The notes below the pieces were generated by a model that worked only from the letters and a program-made list of their open reading frames with translations, searched no databases and was not told where the DNA came from. 64,000 nt of DNA, taken from the NCBI RefSeq assembly GCF_025751555.1, contig NZ_JAOWLB010000002.1:310001-374000 (forward strand), written 5' to 3'. A program made the position numbers and the translations under genes. This DNA is from Ruegeria aquimaris (lineage in GTDB: Bacteria > Pseudomonadota > Alphaproteobacteria > Rhodobacterales > Rhodobacteraceae). Below are positions 38,637 through 48,340 of the stretch, one piece after another; position 1 is the stretch's first letter, and every line of letters begins with the position of its first letter.

Positions 38637-38752
38637 GAAAGGATAGTTTTGTCCGAAAGGTAAAATTTTGACGCCGCGACCCGCCTGCCTCCGCTTGCCA
38701 TTCTGTCGCAGGTCATGCGACCTTGGCCGGGAACCTCCCAAAGGATGTGAAG

Positions 38753-39742
38753 ATGGAAACGCAGAGCCTTGAGCGCACCGCGCATCTGCCGCAAGTGACC
38801 GAGCCGCGAAACCCCGGCATGGAACTGGACCTCGACTGGGTTCGCGCGGTGCAGGCCAATACTTCGGCGATCGAGCGGCGGGCGGCGACGCTGCCCGGCA
38901 GGCGCTCGGTGAAAAAGGATCATCAGGCTGCCTGGCTGCTGAAAGCGATCACGCTGATCGACCTGACCACGTTGTCGGGCGATGACACGGTGGGACGGGT
39001 GCGGCGGCTCTGCGCCAAGGCGCAGCAACCGGTGTCACCCGCGCTGTTGGAGACGATGGGCATGGGCCCGATTACCACCGGCGCGGTCTGCGTCTATCAC
39101 GACATGATCGAAACGGCGGTCGAGGCGCTCAAGGGCACCGGCATTCCGGTGGCCGCCGTCAGCACCGGGTTTCCGGCCGGCCTGTCGCCCTTTCACCTGC
39201 GGGTGGCCGAGATCGGCGAAAGCGTGGCCGCCGGTGCCGAGGAAATCGACATCGTGATCTCGCGGCGCCATGTGCTGACCGGCGACTGGCAGGCGCTTTA
39301 TGACGAGATGAAGGCGTTCCGCGCGGCCTGTGGTCATGCCCATGTCAAGGCGATCCTGGCAACCGGAGAGCTGGGAAGCTTGCGCAACGTTGCGCGCGCC
39401 TCGCTGGTCTGCATGATGGCGGGGGCGGATTTCATCAAGACCTCCACCGGCAAGGAAAGCGTCAACGCCACCCTGCCCGTGTCGCTGGTGATGATCCGCG
39501 CCATCCGCGACTATTACGACCGCACCGGATACCGGGTCGGCTACAAGCCCGCTGGGGGCATTTCCAAGGCCAAGGACGCGCTGGTCTATCTGGCGCTGAT
39601 CAAGGATGAGCTGGGCGACCGCTGGCTGCAACCGGACCTGTTCCGCTTTGGCGCCTCGTCGCTGCTGGGCGATATCGAACGGCAGCTGGAACATCACGTG
39701 ACCGGCGCCTATTCGGCGGGCTACCGCCATCCCATGGGCTGA
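38753..39742 (+). CDS. deoC: deoxyribose-phosphate aldolase
   Basis: A 329-residue class I aldolase splitting 2-deoxyribose 5-phosphate into acetaldehyde and glyceraldehyde 3-phosphate. The Schiff-base lysine is in ADFIKTSTGKESVNAT, preceded by VKAILATGELGSL with the proton-relay lysine, and a third conserved lysine is in VGYKPAGGISKAKDAL. It is longer than the E. coli enzyme by a 70-residue N-terminal part, as in the eukaryote-like subgroup. AAAGGATGTGAAG precedes the ATG. It starts an operon with the ALDH16 gene (10 bases later) and an SDR gene, an arrangement that would oxidise the acetaldehyde produced. Confidence 0.95.
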   Translation: METQSLERTAHLPQVTEPRNPGMELDLDWVRAVQANTSAIERRAATLPGRRSVKKDHQAAWLLKAITLIDLTTLSGDDTVGRVRRLCAKAQQPVSPALLETMGMGPITTGAVCVYHDMIETAVEALKGTGIPVAAVSTGFPAGLSPFHLRVAEIGESVAAGAEEIDIVISRRHVLTGDWQALYDEMKAFRAACGHAHVKAILATGELGSLRNVARASLVCMMAGADFIKTSTGKESVNATLPVSLVMIRAIRDYYDRTGYRVGYKPAGGISKAKDALVYLALIKDELGDRWLQPDLFRFGASSLLGDIERQLEHHVTGAYSAGYRHPMG

Positions 39743-39752
39743 GGACAAGACA

Positions 39753-42086
39753 ATGACCATCAAGGAACTCTTCGACACCATGGAATACGGTCCCGCCCCC
39801 GAAAGCGCCGCCGAGGCGCTGGCCTGGCTGGTCGATCAGGGCGACCGGTTCGGCCATTTCATCGACGGCGCCTTTACCGCGCCGGGTGACGGGTTCGACA
39901 GCCGCAACCCCGCCACCGGCGAGGTTCTGGCCACGCTGACCCAGGCGACCCAAACCGATGTGGATGCCGCCGTTGCCGCCGCCCGCAAGGCGCAGCTGAA
40001 ATGGGCCGCGCTGGGTGGCGCGGGCCGGGCGCGATACCTCTATGCCATTGCGCGGCTGATGCAGAAGCACAGCCGTCTGTTCGCCGTGCTGGAAACCCTC
40101 GACAACGGCAAGCCCATTCGCGAGAGCCGTGATATCGACATTCCGCTGGCGCAGCGGCATTTCTACTATCATGCGGGCATGGCGCAGTTGATGGAAAGCG
40201 AGCTGCCCGATGCCGAGCCATTGGGCGTCTGCGGTCAGATCATCCCGTGGAACTTCCCCTTGCTGATGCTGGCGTGGAAGGTTGCCCCGGCGCTGGCCAT
40301 GGGCAACACCGTGGTGCTGAAACCCGCCGAGTACACCTCGCTCACCGCGCTCTTGTTTGCCGATATCTGCCAGCAGGCGGGTCTGCCCAAGGGCGTCGTC
40401 AACATCGTCACCGGCGACGGCGGCGTGGGCGAGATGATCGTGGCGTCGGATGTGGACAAGATCGCCTTTACCGGCTCCACCGCCGTGGGCCGCCGCATCC
40501 GCGAGGCCACTTCCGGGAGGGGGCTGGAGCTGACGCTCGAACTGGGCGGCAAGTCCGCCTATATCGTGTTTGACGATGCCGATATCGACAGCGCCATCGA
40601 GGGGCTGGTCGATGCGATCTGGTTCAATCAGGGCCAGGTCTGCTGCGCCGGGTCGCGCCTGTTAGTGCAAGAGGGCATCGCTGACCGCTTTCATACCAAG
40701 CTGCGCGCCCGGATGGACGGGCTGCGGCTGGGCAATCCACTGGACAAGTGCATAGACGTCGGCGCGGTGGTCGATCCGGTGCAGTTGCAGACCATAGAGC
40801 GGATGGTTGCCAGCAACACGGCCGGACAGGTGCACCGTGCCGCCTGCACCCTGCCCGAAAACGGCTGCTATTATCCCCCGACCCTGATCACCGGATTGTC
40901 GACCAGCGACCCGCTGATGCAGGAAGAGATCTTTGGCCCTGTCCTCGTCTCGACCACCTTCCGCACCCCGGCCGAGGCGGTGGAACTGGCCAACAACACC
41001 CGCTATGGGCTGGCCGCCACGGTCTGGACCGAGAATGTGAACCTTGCGCTCGACATCGCGCCGAAACTGGTGGCGGGTGTGGTCTGGGTGAATGCCACCA
41101 ACCTGTTTGATGCCGCCGCCGGTTTTGGCGGTGTCCGCGAAAGCGGCTTTGGCCGTGAAGGCGGGTGGGAGGGGCTGGCCGCCTATACCCGGCCCAAGGG
41201 CAAGCGCAAGGCGCTGGCCCGGATCGAGCCTGCCAGTGGCCATGGCGCCCCGGTCGATCCGATCGACCGCACGGCGAAGCTTTATGTCGGGGGCAAACAG
41301 GCGCGTCCCGATGGTGGCTATTCCCGACCTGTCTGGGGCAAATCCGGCCTGTTGGGTCATGTGGGCCTGGCCAACCGCAAGGATGTGCGCAACGCGGTCG
41401 AAGCGGCCTCAGGTGCCGCCGGATGGGCCAGAACCACCGGCCATTTGCGCGCGCAGATCCTCTATTACATCGGCGAAAACCTGTCGGCCCGCGCCGCCGA
41501 ATTCGCCCATCGCATCGACTCTATGACCGGCAAGCGCAGCGGCGCAAAGGAGGTCGAGGCCAGCATCCAGCGTCTGTTCACCGCCGCCGCCTGGGCCGAC
41601 AAGTATGACGGCCAGGTGCATGGCGTGCCGATCCGGGGCGTGGCGCTGGCGATGAAGGAGCCGGTTGGCGTGATCGGCGCGCTTTGCGCGGACGAGGCGC
41701 CGCTCCTGGGCCTTGTCTCGGTCATGGCGCCCGCGATTGCGATGGGCAACCGCGTTGTGCTGGCGGCAAGCGAGCCCTATCCGCTGGCGGCCACCGACTT
41801 CTACCAGATCCTCGACACCTCGGACGTGCCGGCAGGCGTGGTCAACATCCTGACCGGCAGCCATGCGGAGCTGGCCAAGCCGCTGGCATCACACTTGAAC
41901 GTGGATGCGGTCTGGTCCTTCTCCTCGACCGATCTGTCGGCCGAGATCGAAAAGGCGGCTTCGGGCAACCTGAAACGGACCTGGGTCAATAACGCAACGT
42001 CCCTTGACTGGAGCGTGGACCATAGCAAGCGCTTCCTTCAGGCTGCGACCGAGATCAAGAACATCTGGGTGCCCTACGGAGAATAG
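39753..42086 (+). CDS. two-domain aldehyde dehydrogenase, ALDH16 type
   Basis: A 777-residue protein with two tandem ALDH-fold regions. The first (about 1-480) is complete: IPWNFP with Asn167, LELGGKSAY with Glu263 and GQVCCAGSRL with the nucleophile at Cys297. The second (about 505-777) is shortened and has no matching Cys, Glu or glycine-rich NAD motif (it reads YVGGKQARPDGGYSRPVWGK, then KEPVGVIGALCADEAPLLGL). This bipartite form is the ALDH16 family, in which the second part builds the dimer, and bacterial members keep the catalytic cysteine. Downstream of deoC by 10 bases, it may oxidise acetaldehyde from the aldolase reaction to acetate. Confidence 0.92.
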   Translation: MTIKELFDTMEYGPAPESAAEALAWLVDQGDRFGHFIDGAFTAPGDGFDSRNPATGEVLATLTQATQTDVDAAVAAARKAQLKWAALGGAGRARYLYAIARLMQKHSRLFAVLETLDNGKPIRESRDIDIPLAQRHFYYHAGMAQLMESELPDAEPLGVCGQIIPWNFPLLMLAWKVAPALAMGNTVVLKPAEYTSLTALLFADICQQAGLPKGVVNIVTGDGGVGEMIVASDVDKIAFTGSTAVGRRIREATSGRGLELTLELGGKSAYIVFDDADIDSAIEGLVDAIWFNQGQVCCAGSRLLVQEGIADRFHTKLRARMDGLRLGNPLDKCIDVGAVVDPVQLQTIERMVASNTAGQVHRAACTLPENGCYYPPTLITGLSTSDPLMQEEIFGPVLVSTTFRTPAEAVELANNTRYGLAATVWTENVNLALDIAPKLVAGVVWVNATNLFDAAAGFGGVRESGFGREGGWEGLAAYTRPKGKRKALARIEPASGHGAPVDPIDRTAKLYVGGKQARPDGGYSRPVWGKSGLLGHVGLANRKDVRNAVEAASGAAGWARTTGHLRAQILYYIGENLSARAAEFAHRIDSMTGKRSGAKEVEASIQRLFTAAAWADKYDGQVHGVPIRGVALAMKEPVGVIGALCADEAPLLGLVSVMAPAIAMGNRVVLAASEPYPLAATDFYQILDTSDVPAGVVNILTGSHAELAKPLASHLNVDAVWSFSSTDLSAEIEKAASGNLKRTWVNNATSLDWSVDHSKRFLQAATEIKNIWVPYGE

Positions 42087-42113
42087 GGCATCCCTGCCCA
42101 AGGGAGGCTCTAC

Positions 42114-42926
42114 ATGGATTTCATCGGCAAGACCGTCGTGGTGATCGGCGGCACCAGCGGCATCAATCGCGGCATCGCGCTGGCCTTTGCCCGGGCCGGC
42201 GCAAGGCTGGCCGTGGCCAGCCGCAGCCAGGACAAGGTGGACGACACCGTGACCGAACTGCGCGCCGCAGGGGCGCAAGAGGCCCTCGGCGCATCCTTCG
42301 ATGTGCGCGATGCCGAGGCGGTGGCCGCGGGCCTGCAAGCGTTCCGCGATCAACTCGGTGAATTCGATGTGCTGGTTTCGGGCGCGGCGGGCAACTTTCC
42401 TGCGCTGACGGCGGACATGTCGATCAACGCCTTCAAGACGGTGATCGACATCGACCTGATGGGCACCGTGCATGTGATGAAGGGCGCCTATCCGCATCTG
42501 AAACGCCCCGGCGCCAGCATCATCAACATCTCGGCGCCGCAATCCTGGCTGCCCTACGAGGGGCAGGCGCATGTCTGCGCCGCCAAGGCGGGCGTCGACC
42601 AGATCACCCGCACGCTGAGTCTGGAATGGGGGCCAGAAGGGATCCGGGTGAACTCGGTCGTGCCGGGTTTCATAGAAGGAACCGAAGGTGCCAAGCGGCT
42701 GGCCCCCAGCCCCGAGGCAGAGAAAAGCTTCAAGAAAGATGTGCCGCTGGGCCGCTGGGGTCAGCCGCAGGACGTGGCCAATGCCTGCCTGTTCCTCGGT
42801 TCGGACATGGCCGCCTATATCAGCGGAACGGTTCTATCGGTCGATGGCGCGCTGTATCAGCGTGGCTCGGGCCGGGCCGGGCAGATGATCGGCCAGATGC
42901 TGCGCGCGATGCCGAAACGCGGGTGA
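42114..42926 (+). CDS. short-chain dehydrogenase, 2,4-dienoyl-CoA-reductase-like
   Basis: A 270-residue SDR. The cofactor motif is VVVIGGTSGINRGIALAFA with VASRSQDK favouring NADP. The active-site region lacks the standard YxxxK: Lys158 is present in QAHVCAAKAGVD but the Tyr position is Val154, and Ser140 is in IINISAPQS. Loss of that tyrosine together with LEWGPEGIRVNSVVPGFIEG followed by TEG is typical of the 2,4-dienoyl-CoA reductase subgroup, which reduces unsaturated fatty acyl-CoA. It lies 27 bases after the ALDH16 gene with AGGGAGGCTC before the ATG. Its link to deoC-ALDH16 is unclear; it may act independently in fatty acid oxidation. Confidence 0.9.
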   Translation: MDFIGKTVVVIGGTSGINRGIALAFARAGARLAVASRSQDKVDDTVTELRAAGAQEALGASFDVRDAEAVAAGLQAFRDQLGEFDVLVSGAAGNFPALTADMSINAFKTVIDIDLMGTVHVMKGAYPHLKRPGASIINISAPQSWLPYEGQAHVCAAKAGVDQITRTLSLEWGPEGIRVNSVVPGFIEGTEGAKRLAPSPEAEKSFKKDVPLGRWGQPQDVANACLFLGSDMAAYISGTVLSVDGALYQRGSGRAGQMIGQMLRAMPKRG

Positions 42927-42934
42927 AACGCGGC

Positions 42935-42954
42935 GGCCACCGGGACCGGTGGCC
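42935..42954. terminator. hairpin between convergent SDR and M16 genes
   Basis: GGCCACCGG and CCGGTGGCC pair perfectly over 9 bases around GA, in the 34-base gap between two convergent stops. No T tract follows, so it may act as a weak bidirectional terminator or as an RNA end stabiliser. Confidence 0.6.
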
Positions 42955-42960
42955 CGCCCG

Positions 42961-44271
42961 TCAGTTGGTGCTGTCCAATCCCACGGGTTTGCCGACCACG
43001 GTAAAACTCAGCCCCTCGGGGTCGAGAAACTCGGCGGCAAAGGCGTTGATCTCGTCCAGCGTGACCGCGTTCACCTGATCGTTGCGGGTGGCGATATACT
43101 CGATCGGCAAACCCTGGACCTGCATTCCCACAAGGATGTTGGCAATGCGCCCATTGCCATCGAATCGCAACGGATAGGCCCCGGTCAGATAGGTCTTGGC
43201 ATCCTCCAACTCCTTGGCGGATACGCCATTCGCGGCCACATCAGCCCATACGTCTCGGATCACGGCAACGGCTTCGGCAATCTTGTCATTGGCCGAAGCG
43301 ACGGACCCCATGTAGATCGACGCCAGATCCTTGGGCAGCAGATAGGAATAGACCCCGTATGTCAGACCACGTTTCTCGCGCACTTCCTGCATCAGCCGGC
43401 TTTCGAACCCGCCGCCACCGATGATGTGGTTCAGGATATAGGCCGTAAAGAATTTCGGATCGTCCCGGTCGATGCCCTGCTGGACGAACAGTGCCACGGA
43501 TTGTGGCGTGTCGAAATCCACAATCTCAACTCCGCCCGGAATGCTGGTCTTGGCCTTTTCAGGGATCGGCGCGCCGGTTTCGGGCAGATCAGCCAGAAGC
43601 CTATCCAGCACGGCACCCAGTTCCTCGGCGGTGATATCCCCCACGGCCCCGACAAAGACGCGATCCCGCGCCACAGCCCCCTCAAAGGCGGCGACGATAT
43701 CGTCCCGTGTCAATGCCGAAACGCTTTCGATGCTGCCCTTGCCCTCGGTTGCATAGGGGTGCTCGCCATAGACAGCTGCCGACAGCGCCGCACCGGCAAT
43801 GCTGTTAGGGTTCGTCTCGTCCGATCTGAGGCCCGATATCACCTGCGCCCGCACCCGATCTATTGCATCCTGATCGAACCGCGGCGCATGCAGGGTCGTG
43901 CGCAGCAACTCGATCACCTGATCCCTGTTTTCGGTCAGGAAACGGGTCGAGATCGACAGGGTGTCATCGGTTACGTCAAAACCGAACGACGCCGACAACT
44001 CTTCGAGCCGCCGCGCGTAGGCGCGCGCGTCAAGATCCCCGGCGCCTTCCTCGATCAGGCCCGTCATCAGATAGGTCGCGCCGCGCTTTCCCGGTGTATC
44101 GAGCGATGTGCCACCCTGAAACCAGATCTCCAGCGCGGTAAAGGGGATCGAGTGATCCTCGACCAGCCATGCGTTCAGGCCGCCGGGCGACGTGACTTCC
44201 TTGATCTTGACCTCGGCCCATGCGGGCAAGACGATGATCAGGGCAATAGCACAGGCAAACAGGCGGTTCAT
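42961..44271 (-). CDS. M16-family protein without the zinc motif
   Basis: A 436-residue partner of the preceding M16 protease. It has a signal peptide (MNRLFACAIALIIVLPAWAE), the two M16 half-domains and the conserved Arg/Tyr region in GGFESRLMQEVREKRGLTYG, but the HxxEH zinc site is lost: the equivalent stretch is LDTPGKRGATYLMTGLIEEG. In two-gene periplasmic M16 systems one subunit carries zinc and the other the substrate-binding Arg/Tyr pair. Its ATG overlaps the stop of the catalytic gene by 4 bases, so the two are probably made in equal amounts as a heterodimer. Confidence 0.93.
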   Translation of the reverse strand: MNRLFACAIALIIVLPAWAEVKIKEVTSPGGLNAWLVEDHSIPFTALEIWFQGGTSLDTPGKRGATYLMTGLIEEGAGDLDARAYARRLEELSASFGFDVTDDTLSISTRFLTENRDQVIELLRTTLHAPRFDQDAIDRVRAQVISGLRSDETNPNSIAGAALSAAVYGEHPYATEGKGSIESVSALTRDDIVAAFEGAVARDRVFVGAVGDITAEELGAVLDRLLADLPETGAPIPEKAKTSIPGGVEIVDFDTPQSVALFVQQGIDRDDPKFFTAYILNHIIGGGGFESRLMQEVREKRGLTYGVYSYLLPKDLASIYMGSVASANDKIAEAVAVIRDVWADVAANGVSAKELEDAKTYLTGAYPLRFDGNGRIANILVGMQVQGLPIEYIATRNDQVNAVTLDEINAFAAEFLDPEGLSFTVVGKPVGLDSTN

Positions 44272-45608
44272 TGCGTCACCTCCGCATCTTTCATCAGCCA
44301 GCCAGTGACCGATGCCTCGGGCTTCAGCACAGTTCGTGCCGCAGCGATGATATCCTCACCGGTCACCGCTTGCAGGATAGTAGGCCAGGCCTGCACATCC
44401 TCAACCGTCAAGCCGCTGGCAAGCGCCGCGCCATACCGGTTGCCGATGCCGTCAACGTTGTCCCGCTCGTAGATGAGCGCGGCGCGCAACTGCATCTTTA
44501 TCCGATCCAGATCTGCCTGATCCACACCTTCGGCGATGAAATCGGCAAGTGTCTTGTCCATCGCGTCTTCGGCCTCTTGCAGGGACACCCCCTGCGCCGG
44601 AACCACGATCAGGTCAAAGGTCGTATCGTCCAACGACATGCCGCCATAGAAGGCGCCGGTATAGATCGCGGTCTGGCTGTCGAATTGCAGCTTCTCGTTC
44701 AGATAGGATGTGGTGCCACCGCCCAGAAGTTCGGCCAGAAGATAAAGGGCTGCGGCAGTCTCTTGCGCGCCGCTGTCACGTTCTGGCGCAAGATACGAGC
44801 GCTGCACATAGGGTTGCGCAACACGCGCATCCTTGAAGGTCAGCCTGCGCGCCGCCGTTTGCGGCGGCTCTTGCGTTCTGAACCGTTCCGGCAGGTCAGG
44901 GTTGGCAGGGATCACCCCGTAATAGGTCTCGGCAAGCGTGCGCACCGCCTCCGGTTCCACATCGCCGGTGACCACAAGGATGGCGTTATTCGGCGTGTAG
45001 TAGGTCCGGTAGAAGGACAGCGCATCGTCCATGTCGAGCGTTTCCATCTCGTGTTTCCAACCGATCACCGGCACGCCATAGCGATGGTTGAGGAATTGCG
45101 CCGCGTCCATCTGTTCGCCGAACAAGGCGCGCGGATTGTTCTCGGTGCGCTGATTGCGCTCTTCCAGTATCACGTCGCGCTCGGTCACGATATCGCGCTC
45201 GGTCAGGCGGATGTTGCGCATCCGGTCCGCCTCCATCCGCATCATCAACTCCAGCCGGTCGGCTGCGACCCTTTGGAAATATGCGGTGTAGTCATACGAG
45301 GTGAATGCGTTGTCGGTCCCGCCATTGGCGGCGACGGTGGCCGACAATTCACCCGCTTCAAGCGTGTCCGTCGCCTTGAACAACAGGTGTTCCAGGAAAT
45401 GCGCGACCCCAGATGACCCCACCGGCTCGTCTGCTGATCCGGCCCGGTACCAGACCATGTGCTGCACCACGGGCGCGCGGTGATCCTCGATCACCACGAC
45501 GTCCATTCCGTTGTCCAAAGTAAAGGTCGTGACTGTCTCCTGCCCTTCGGCCGCCCCAAGATGCGGCGCGGCAAACAGGGCGGCGGCAAGAGCTAGAGCC
45601 CGGGCCAT
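44268..45608 (-). CDS. M16 zinc metallopeptidase, catalytic subunit
   Basis: A 446-residue secreted protease. The signal peptide is MARALALAAALFAAPHLGAA. The inverted zinc motif HxxEH is His70-x2-Glu73-His74 in GVAHFLEHLLFKATDTL, with the distal Glu in RDVILEERNQRTENN about 75 residues further. The AGSADEP motif also fits the family. Start choice: GGAGG lies 6 bases before the ATG at 45608, whereas the in-frame ATG at 45614 abuts it. It is followed by an overlapping non-catalytic M16 gene, and the pair probably degrades peptides in the periplasm; the substrate is unknown. Confidence 0.95.
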   Translation of the reverse strand: MARALALAAALFAAPHLGAAEGQETVTTFTLDNGMDVVVIEDHRAPVVQHMVWYRAGSADEPVGSSGVAHFLEHLLFKATDTLEAGELSATVAANGGTDNAFTSYDYTAYFQRVAADRLELMMRMEADRMRNIRLTERDIVTERDVILEERNQRTENNPRALFGEQMDAAQFLNHRYGVPVIGWKHEMETLDMDDALSFYRTYYTPNNAILVVTGDVEPEAVRTLAETYYGVIPANPDLPERFRTQEPPQTAARRLTFKDARVAQPYVQRSYLAPERDSGAQETAAALYLLAELLGGGTTSYLNEKLQFDSQTAIYTGAFYGGMSLDDTTFDLIVVPAQGVSLQEAEDAMDKTLADFIAEGVDQADLDRIKMQLRAALIYERDNVDGIGNRYGAALASGLTVEDVQAWPTILQAVTGEDIIAAARTVLKPEASVTGWLMKDAEVTQ

Positions 45609-45686
45609 ACGCATCCTCCATGTCTTTAGCCGACAACCTACGACGGGTCCGGCGGTGTTCAAGACGCGCTGACGTAAAATTAAGGA

Positions 45687-46205
45687 TTATTCATCCTCGG
45701 GCGGCGCCGATGGCGTTGCGGCTCCTGCGCGGCGGAACGCCTCGGTCTGATCGAACGGGTTGAGCGCGTTCTTGCGATACGCCTGCTCGTACCGGTCGAC
45801 CGGGAACAGGCGCAGACGGGTCCAGCGCCCCTGCCGCTTGCGGAAGGCCGCGTCTTCCTCGGCCAGCGCCACGCGGGTATTGGCCGGAACGCCATAGCGG
45901 CTGGATGCGGTAATCAGCGCCTGATCGGACGACGGAACACCCTGACCGGGCACCAAGGCGGTTTCTTTTCCGCCCAGTGCCGCCACCGCGTCGCCCAGCG
46001 GATTCGGGTCGGTCAGGTTCGCACCACCCGGCGTGGGGGCAGGCAAGACCGCGTAATCCTTGGGTTGCGTCAAGGGCTTGACCGGCAGCACCCCAAATTC
46101 GTCGGGGCCCGAACCCTGCGGACGAATGTCGCGCAGGCCCTTGCTCGAGCAGCCCGAAACCGCAACTGCGGTAGCGATCATGATCAAAGCCAGCGGCGCG
46201 CGCAT
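45687..46205 (-). CDS. BamF-like (DUF3035) outer membrane lipoprotein
   Basis: A 172-residue lipoprotein. The signal [20 protein letters not shown] has a lipobox with the modified Cys just after SG. The conserved N-terminal part, [20 protein letters not shown], resembles the DUF3035 family, in which the alphaproteobacterial BAM-complex subunit BamF was found. The rest is proline- and alanine-rich with a basic segment ([20 protein letters not shown]). The start at 46205 follows GGCAGGAGTTGACC. It lies between lspA, whose product processes such lipoproteins, and the M16 pair, an order common in Rhodobacterales. BamF assignment is by motif and should be confirmed. Confidence 0.8.
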   Translation of the reverse strand: MRAPLALIMIATAVAVSGCSSKGLRDIRPQGSGPDEFGVLPVKPLTQPKDYAVLPAPTPGGANLTDPNPLGDAVAALGGKETALVPGQGVPSSDQALITASSRYGVPANTRVALAEEDAAFRKRQGRWTRLRLFPVDRYEQAYRKNALNPFDQTEAFRRAGAATPSAPPEDE

Positions 46206-46255
46206 GGTCAACTCCTGCCTGTTTCGAGGGGTTTTATCGCATATCCCCGCCCCCG

Positions 46256-46729
46256 TCACGAGGGCTTTTTACCGTCCAGCAGGATCAGGCCCGCCGCACC
46301 CGCAAAGATAAAGATATCGGCAACGTTAAAGACGAACGGATTCTCGATTCCGCAGCAGGACATGTTGAGGAAATCGAGCACATATCCATAAAGCAACCGG
46401 TCGATCACATTTCCGAGCGCACCGCCGATCAGAAGACCACCGCTGATCATCATAAGGCGCGAGGGTTTTCCGCGCGACAGCCAGATCACGACCACTGCGC
46501 AGATCACCAGGGACAGGCCGATCAACACCCATCTGGAAGCATCGCTTTCGCCCTGGAACAGGCCAAAATTGATGCCCCGATTCTCGCCATAACGAAACCG
46601 CAGCAGGGGCGGCAGCACGTCGATGCTGCCGCGATGGGCCACGTCCATGACATAGATGACAAGGTACTTGCTGGCCTGATCCAGCAGAAAGGCCCAGAAC
46701 CCGGCCCAGAAAAGCGCCCGCATCCGCAT
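46256..46729 (-). CDS. lspA: lipoprotein signal peptidase II
   Basis: A 157-residue inner-membrane aspartyl protease that cuts prolipoproteins after lipid attachment. Four hydrophobic segments are evident, starting with [20 protein letters not shown]. The catalytic Asp pair is in [20 protein letters not shown] and [14 protein letters not shown], both conserved motifs of the family. The ATG overlaps the purH stop by one base (TGATG), so translation is coupled to purH. It precedes the DUF3035 lipoprotein gene by 50 bases. Confidence 0.97.
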   Translation of the reverse strand: MRMRALFWAGFWAFLLDQASKYLVIYVMDVAHRGSIDVLPPLLRFRYGENRGINFGLFQGESDASRWVLIGLSLVICAVVVIWLSRGKPSRLMMISGGLLIGGALGNVIDRLLYGYVLDFLNMSCCGIENPFVFNVADIFIFAGAAGLILLDGKKPS

Positions 46730-48318
46730 CAGTGCCGGAAATGCCGCATGCCGGTGAAAACCATGGCCAGCCCGGCATCATCGGCCGCCTTGATCACCTC
46801 GTCATCGCGCATCGAGCCGCCGGGCTGGATCACGCAAGTGCCACCAGCCGCCGCCGCCTCCAACAGCCCGTCCGGGAACGGAAAGAACGCATCCGAGGCC
46901 ACCGCGCAGCCCTTGGCCGGGCTTTCGGTCAGACCAAGTTCGGCGGCCATGCGCTGCGCCTTGGCCGCGGCCACATTAGCACTGTCGAGCCGGCTCATCT
47001 GGCCCGCGCCGACCCCCACGGTGGCACGGTCCTTGACATAGACGATCGCGTTCGACTTGACGTGCTTGCCGACCTTCCAGGCAAACAGCAGGTCTGCCAT
47101 CTGGGCCTTGGTCGGAGTCTTCCTAGTCACAACCTTGAGATCGGCCACGTCGACATGGCCCACATCCTTGTCCTGCACCAGCATGCCACCGGCCACCTGT
47201 TTCATCGCCACGATCGGCTGGCGCGGATCGGGCAGGCCATCAGTCAGCAACAGACGCAGGTTCTTCTTGGCGGCAAAGATCGCGATGGCCTCGTCGGATG
47301 CGCCGGGGGCGATCACCACCTCGGTGAATATCTCGACGATCTTGCCAGCGGTTTCCGCGTCCAGAGGCTGGTTCAGCGCCACGATCCCGCCAAAGGCGCT
47401 GGTCCGGTCGCAGTCAAACGCCTTTTGATAGGCCTCGGACAGGGTCGTACCCAGCGCCACGCCGCAGGGGTTGGCATGCTTGATGATGGCGCAGGCCGGG
47501 CCGTTCTCGGGGGCGAACTCGGCCACCAGTTCGAACGCCGCATCGGTGTCGTTGATGTTGTTGTAGCTCAGTTCCTTGCCTTGCAACTGGCGCGCGGTGG
47601 CCACGCCCGGGCGGTTCGAGCCATCGGTATAGAACGCCGCCTGCTGGTGGCTGTTCTCGCCATAGCGCAGGGTCTGTTTCAGCTCGCCGGCAAAGGCGCG
47701 GCGGCGCGGGGCCTCCAATTCCAGTTGACCCGCCATCCAGTTGCTGACGGCGGCGTCATAGGCGGCAGTGCGGGCATAGGCAGTTTGCGCCAGCCGCTGG
47801 CGGAAGGCATAGGAGGTCTGGCCGTCATTGGCGGCCATCTCGGCCAGCAGGGCATCATAATCCGCGACATCCACCACCACGTTGACAAAGGCGTGGTTCT
47901 TGGACGCCGCACGGATCATCGCCGGGCCGCCGATGTCGATGTTCTCGATACAGTCGTCATAATCCGCACCCTTGGCGACGGTCGCCTCGAACGGGTAGAG
48001 GTTGACGACCAGCAGGTCGATACCCGCGATACCGTGCTGCTCCATCGCTGCCACATGATCGGCATTGTCGCGCAGCGCCAGCAGGCCGCCATGCACCATC
48101 GGGTGCAGCGTCTTGACCCGGCCATCCATCATCTCGGGGAAACCGGTCACCTCGGCCACGTCGCGCACCGTCAACCCAGCGTCCCGCAGCGCCTTGGCGG
48201 TACCGCCCGTCGACAACAGCTCGACCCCGCGCGCGGCGAGAGCCTGGCCCAGCTCGATCAGTCCGGTCTTGTCGGAAACGGAAAGAAGCGCGCGGCGCAC
48301 GGGGGAAAGGTCGGTCAT
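46729..48318 (-). CDS. purH: bifunctional AICAR transformylase / IMP cyclohydrolase
   Basis: A 529-residue enzyme for the last two steps of IMP synthesis. The N-terminal MGS-like cyclohydrolase domain has [20 protein letters not shown], then [18 protein letters not shown] and [14 protein letters not shown]. The C-terminal formyltransferase domain has the catalytic Lys-His motif in [15 protein letters not shown], with [16 protein letters not shown] and [21 protein letters not shown]. Length is standard. The stop overlaps the lspA start by one base. The heparinase-like gene lies 22 bases upstream on the same strand, so rsmB through lspA could form one long transcript. Confidence 0.98.
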   Translation of the reverse strand: MTDLSPVRRALLSVSDKTGLIELGQALAARGVELLSTGGTAKALRDAGLTVRDVAEVTGFPEMMDGRVKTLHPMVHGGLLALRDNADHVAAMEQHGIAGIDLLVVNLYPFEATVAKGADYDDCIENIDIGGPAMIRAASKNHAFVNVVVDVADYDALLAEMAANDGQTSYAFRQRLAQTAYARTAAYDAAVSNWMAGQLELEAPRRRAFAGELKQTLRYGENSHQQAAFYTDGSNRPGVATARQLQGKELSYNNINDTDAAFELVAEFAPENGPACAIIKHANPCGVALGTTLSEAYQKAFDCDRTSAFGGIVALNQPLDAETAGKIVEIFTEVVIAPGASDEAIAIFAAKKNLRLLLTDGLPDPRQPIVAMKQVAGGMLVQDKDVGHVDVADLKVVTRKTPTKAQMADLLFAWKVGKHVKSNAIVYVKDRATVGVGAGQMSRLDSANVAAAKAQRMAAELGLTESPAKGCAVASDAFFPFPDGLLEAAAAGGTCVIQPGGSMRDDEVIKAADDAGLAMVFTGMRHFRH

Positions 48319-48340
48319 TTGCTCGGGGTCCTTATGCGGA

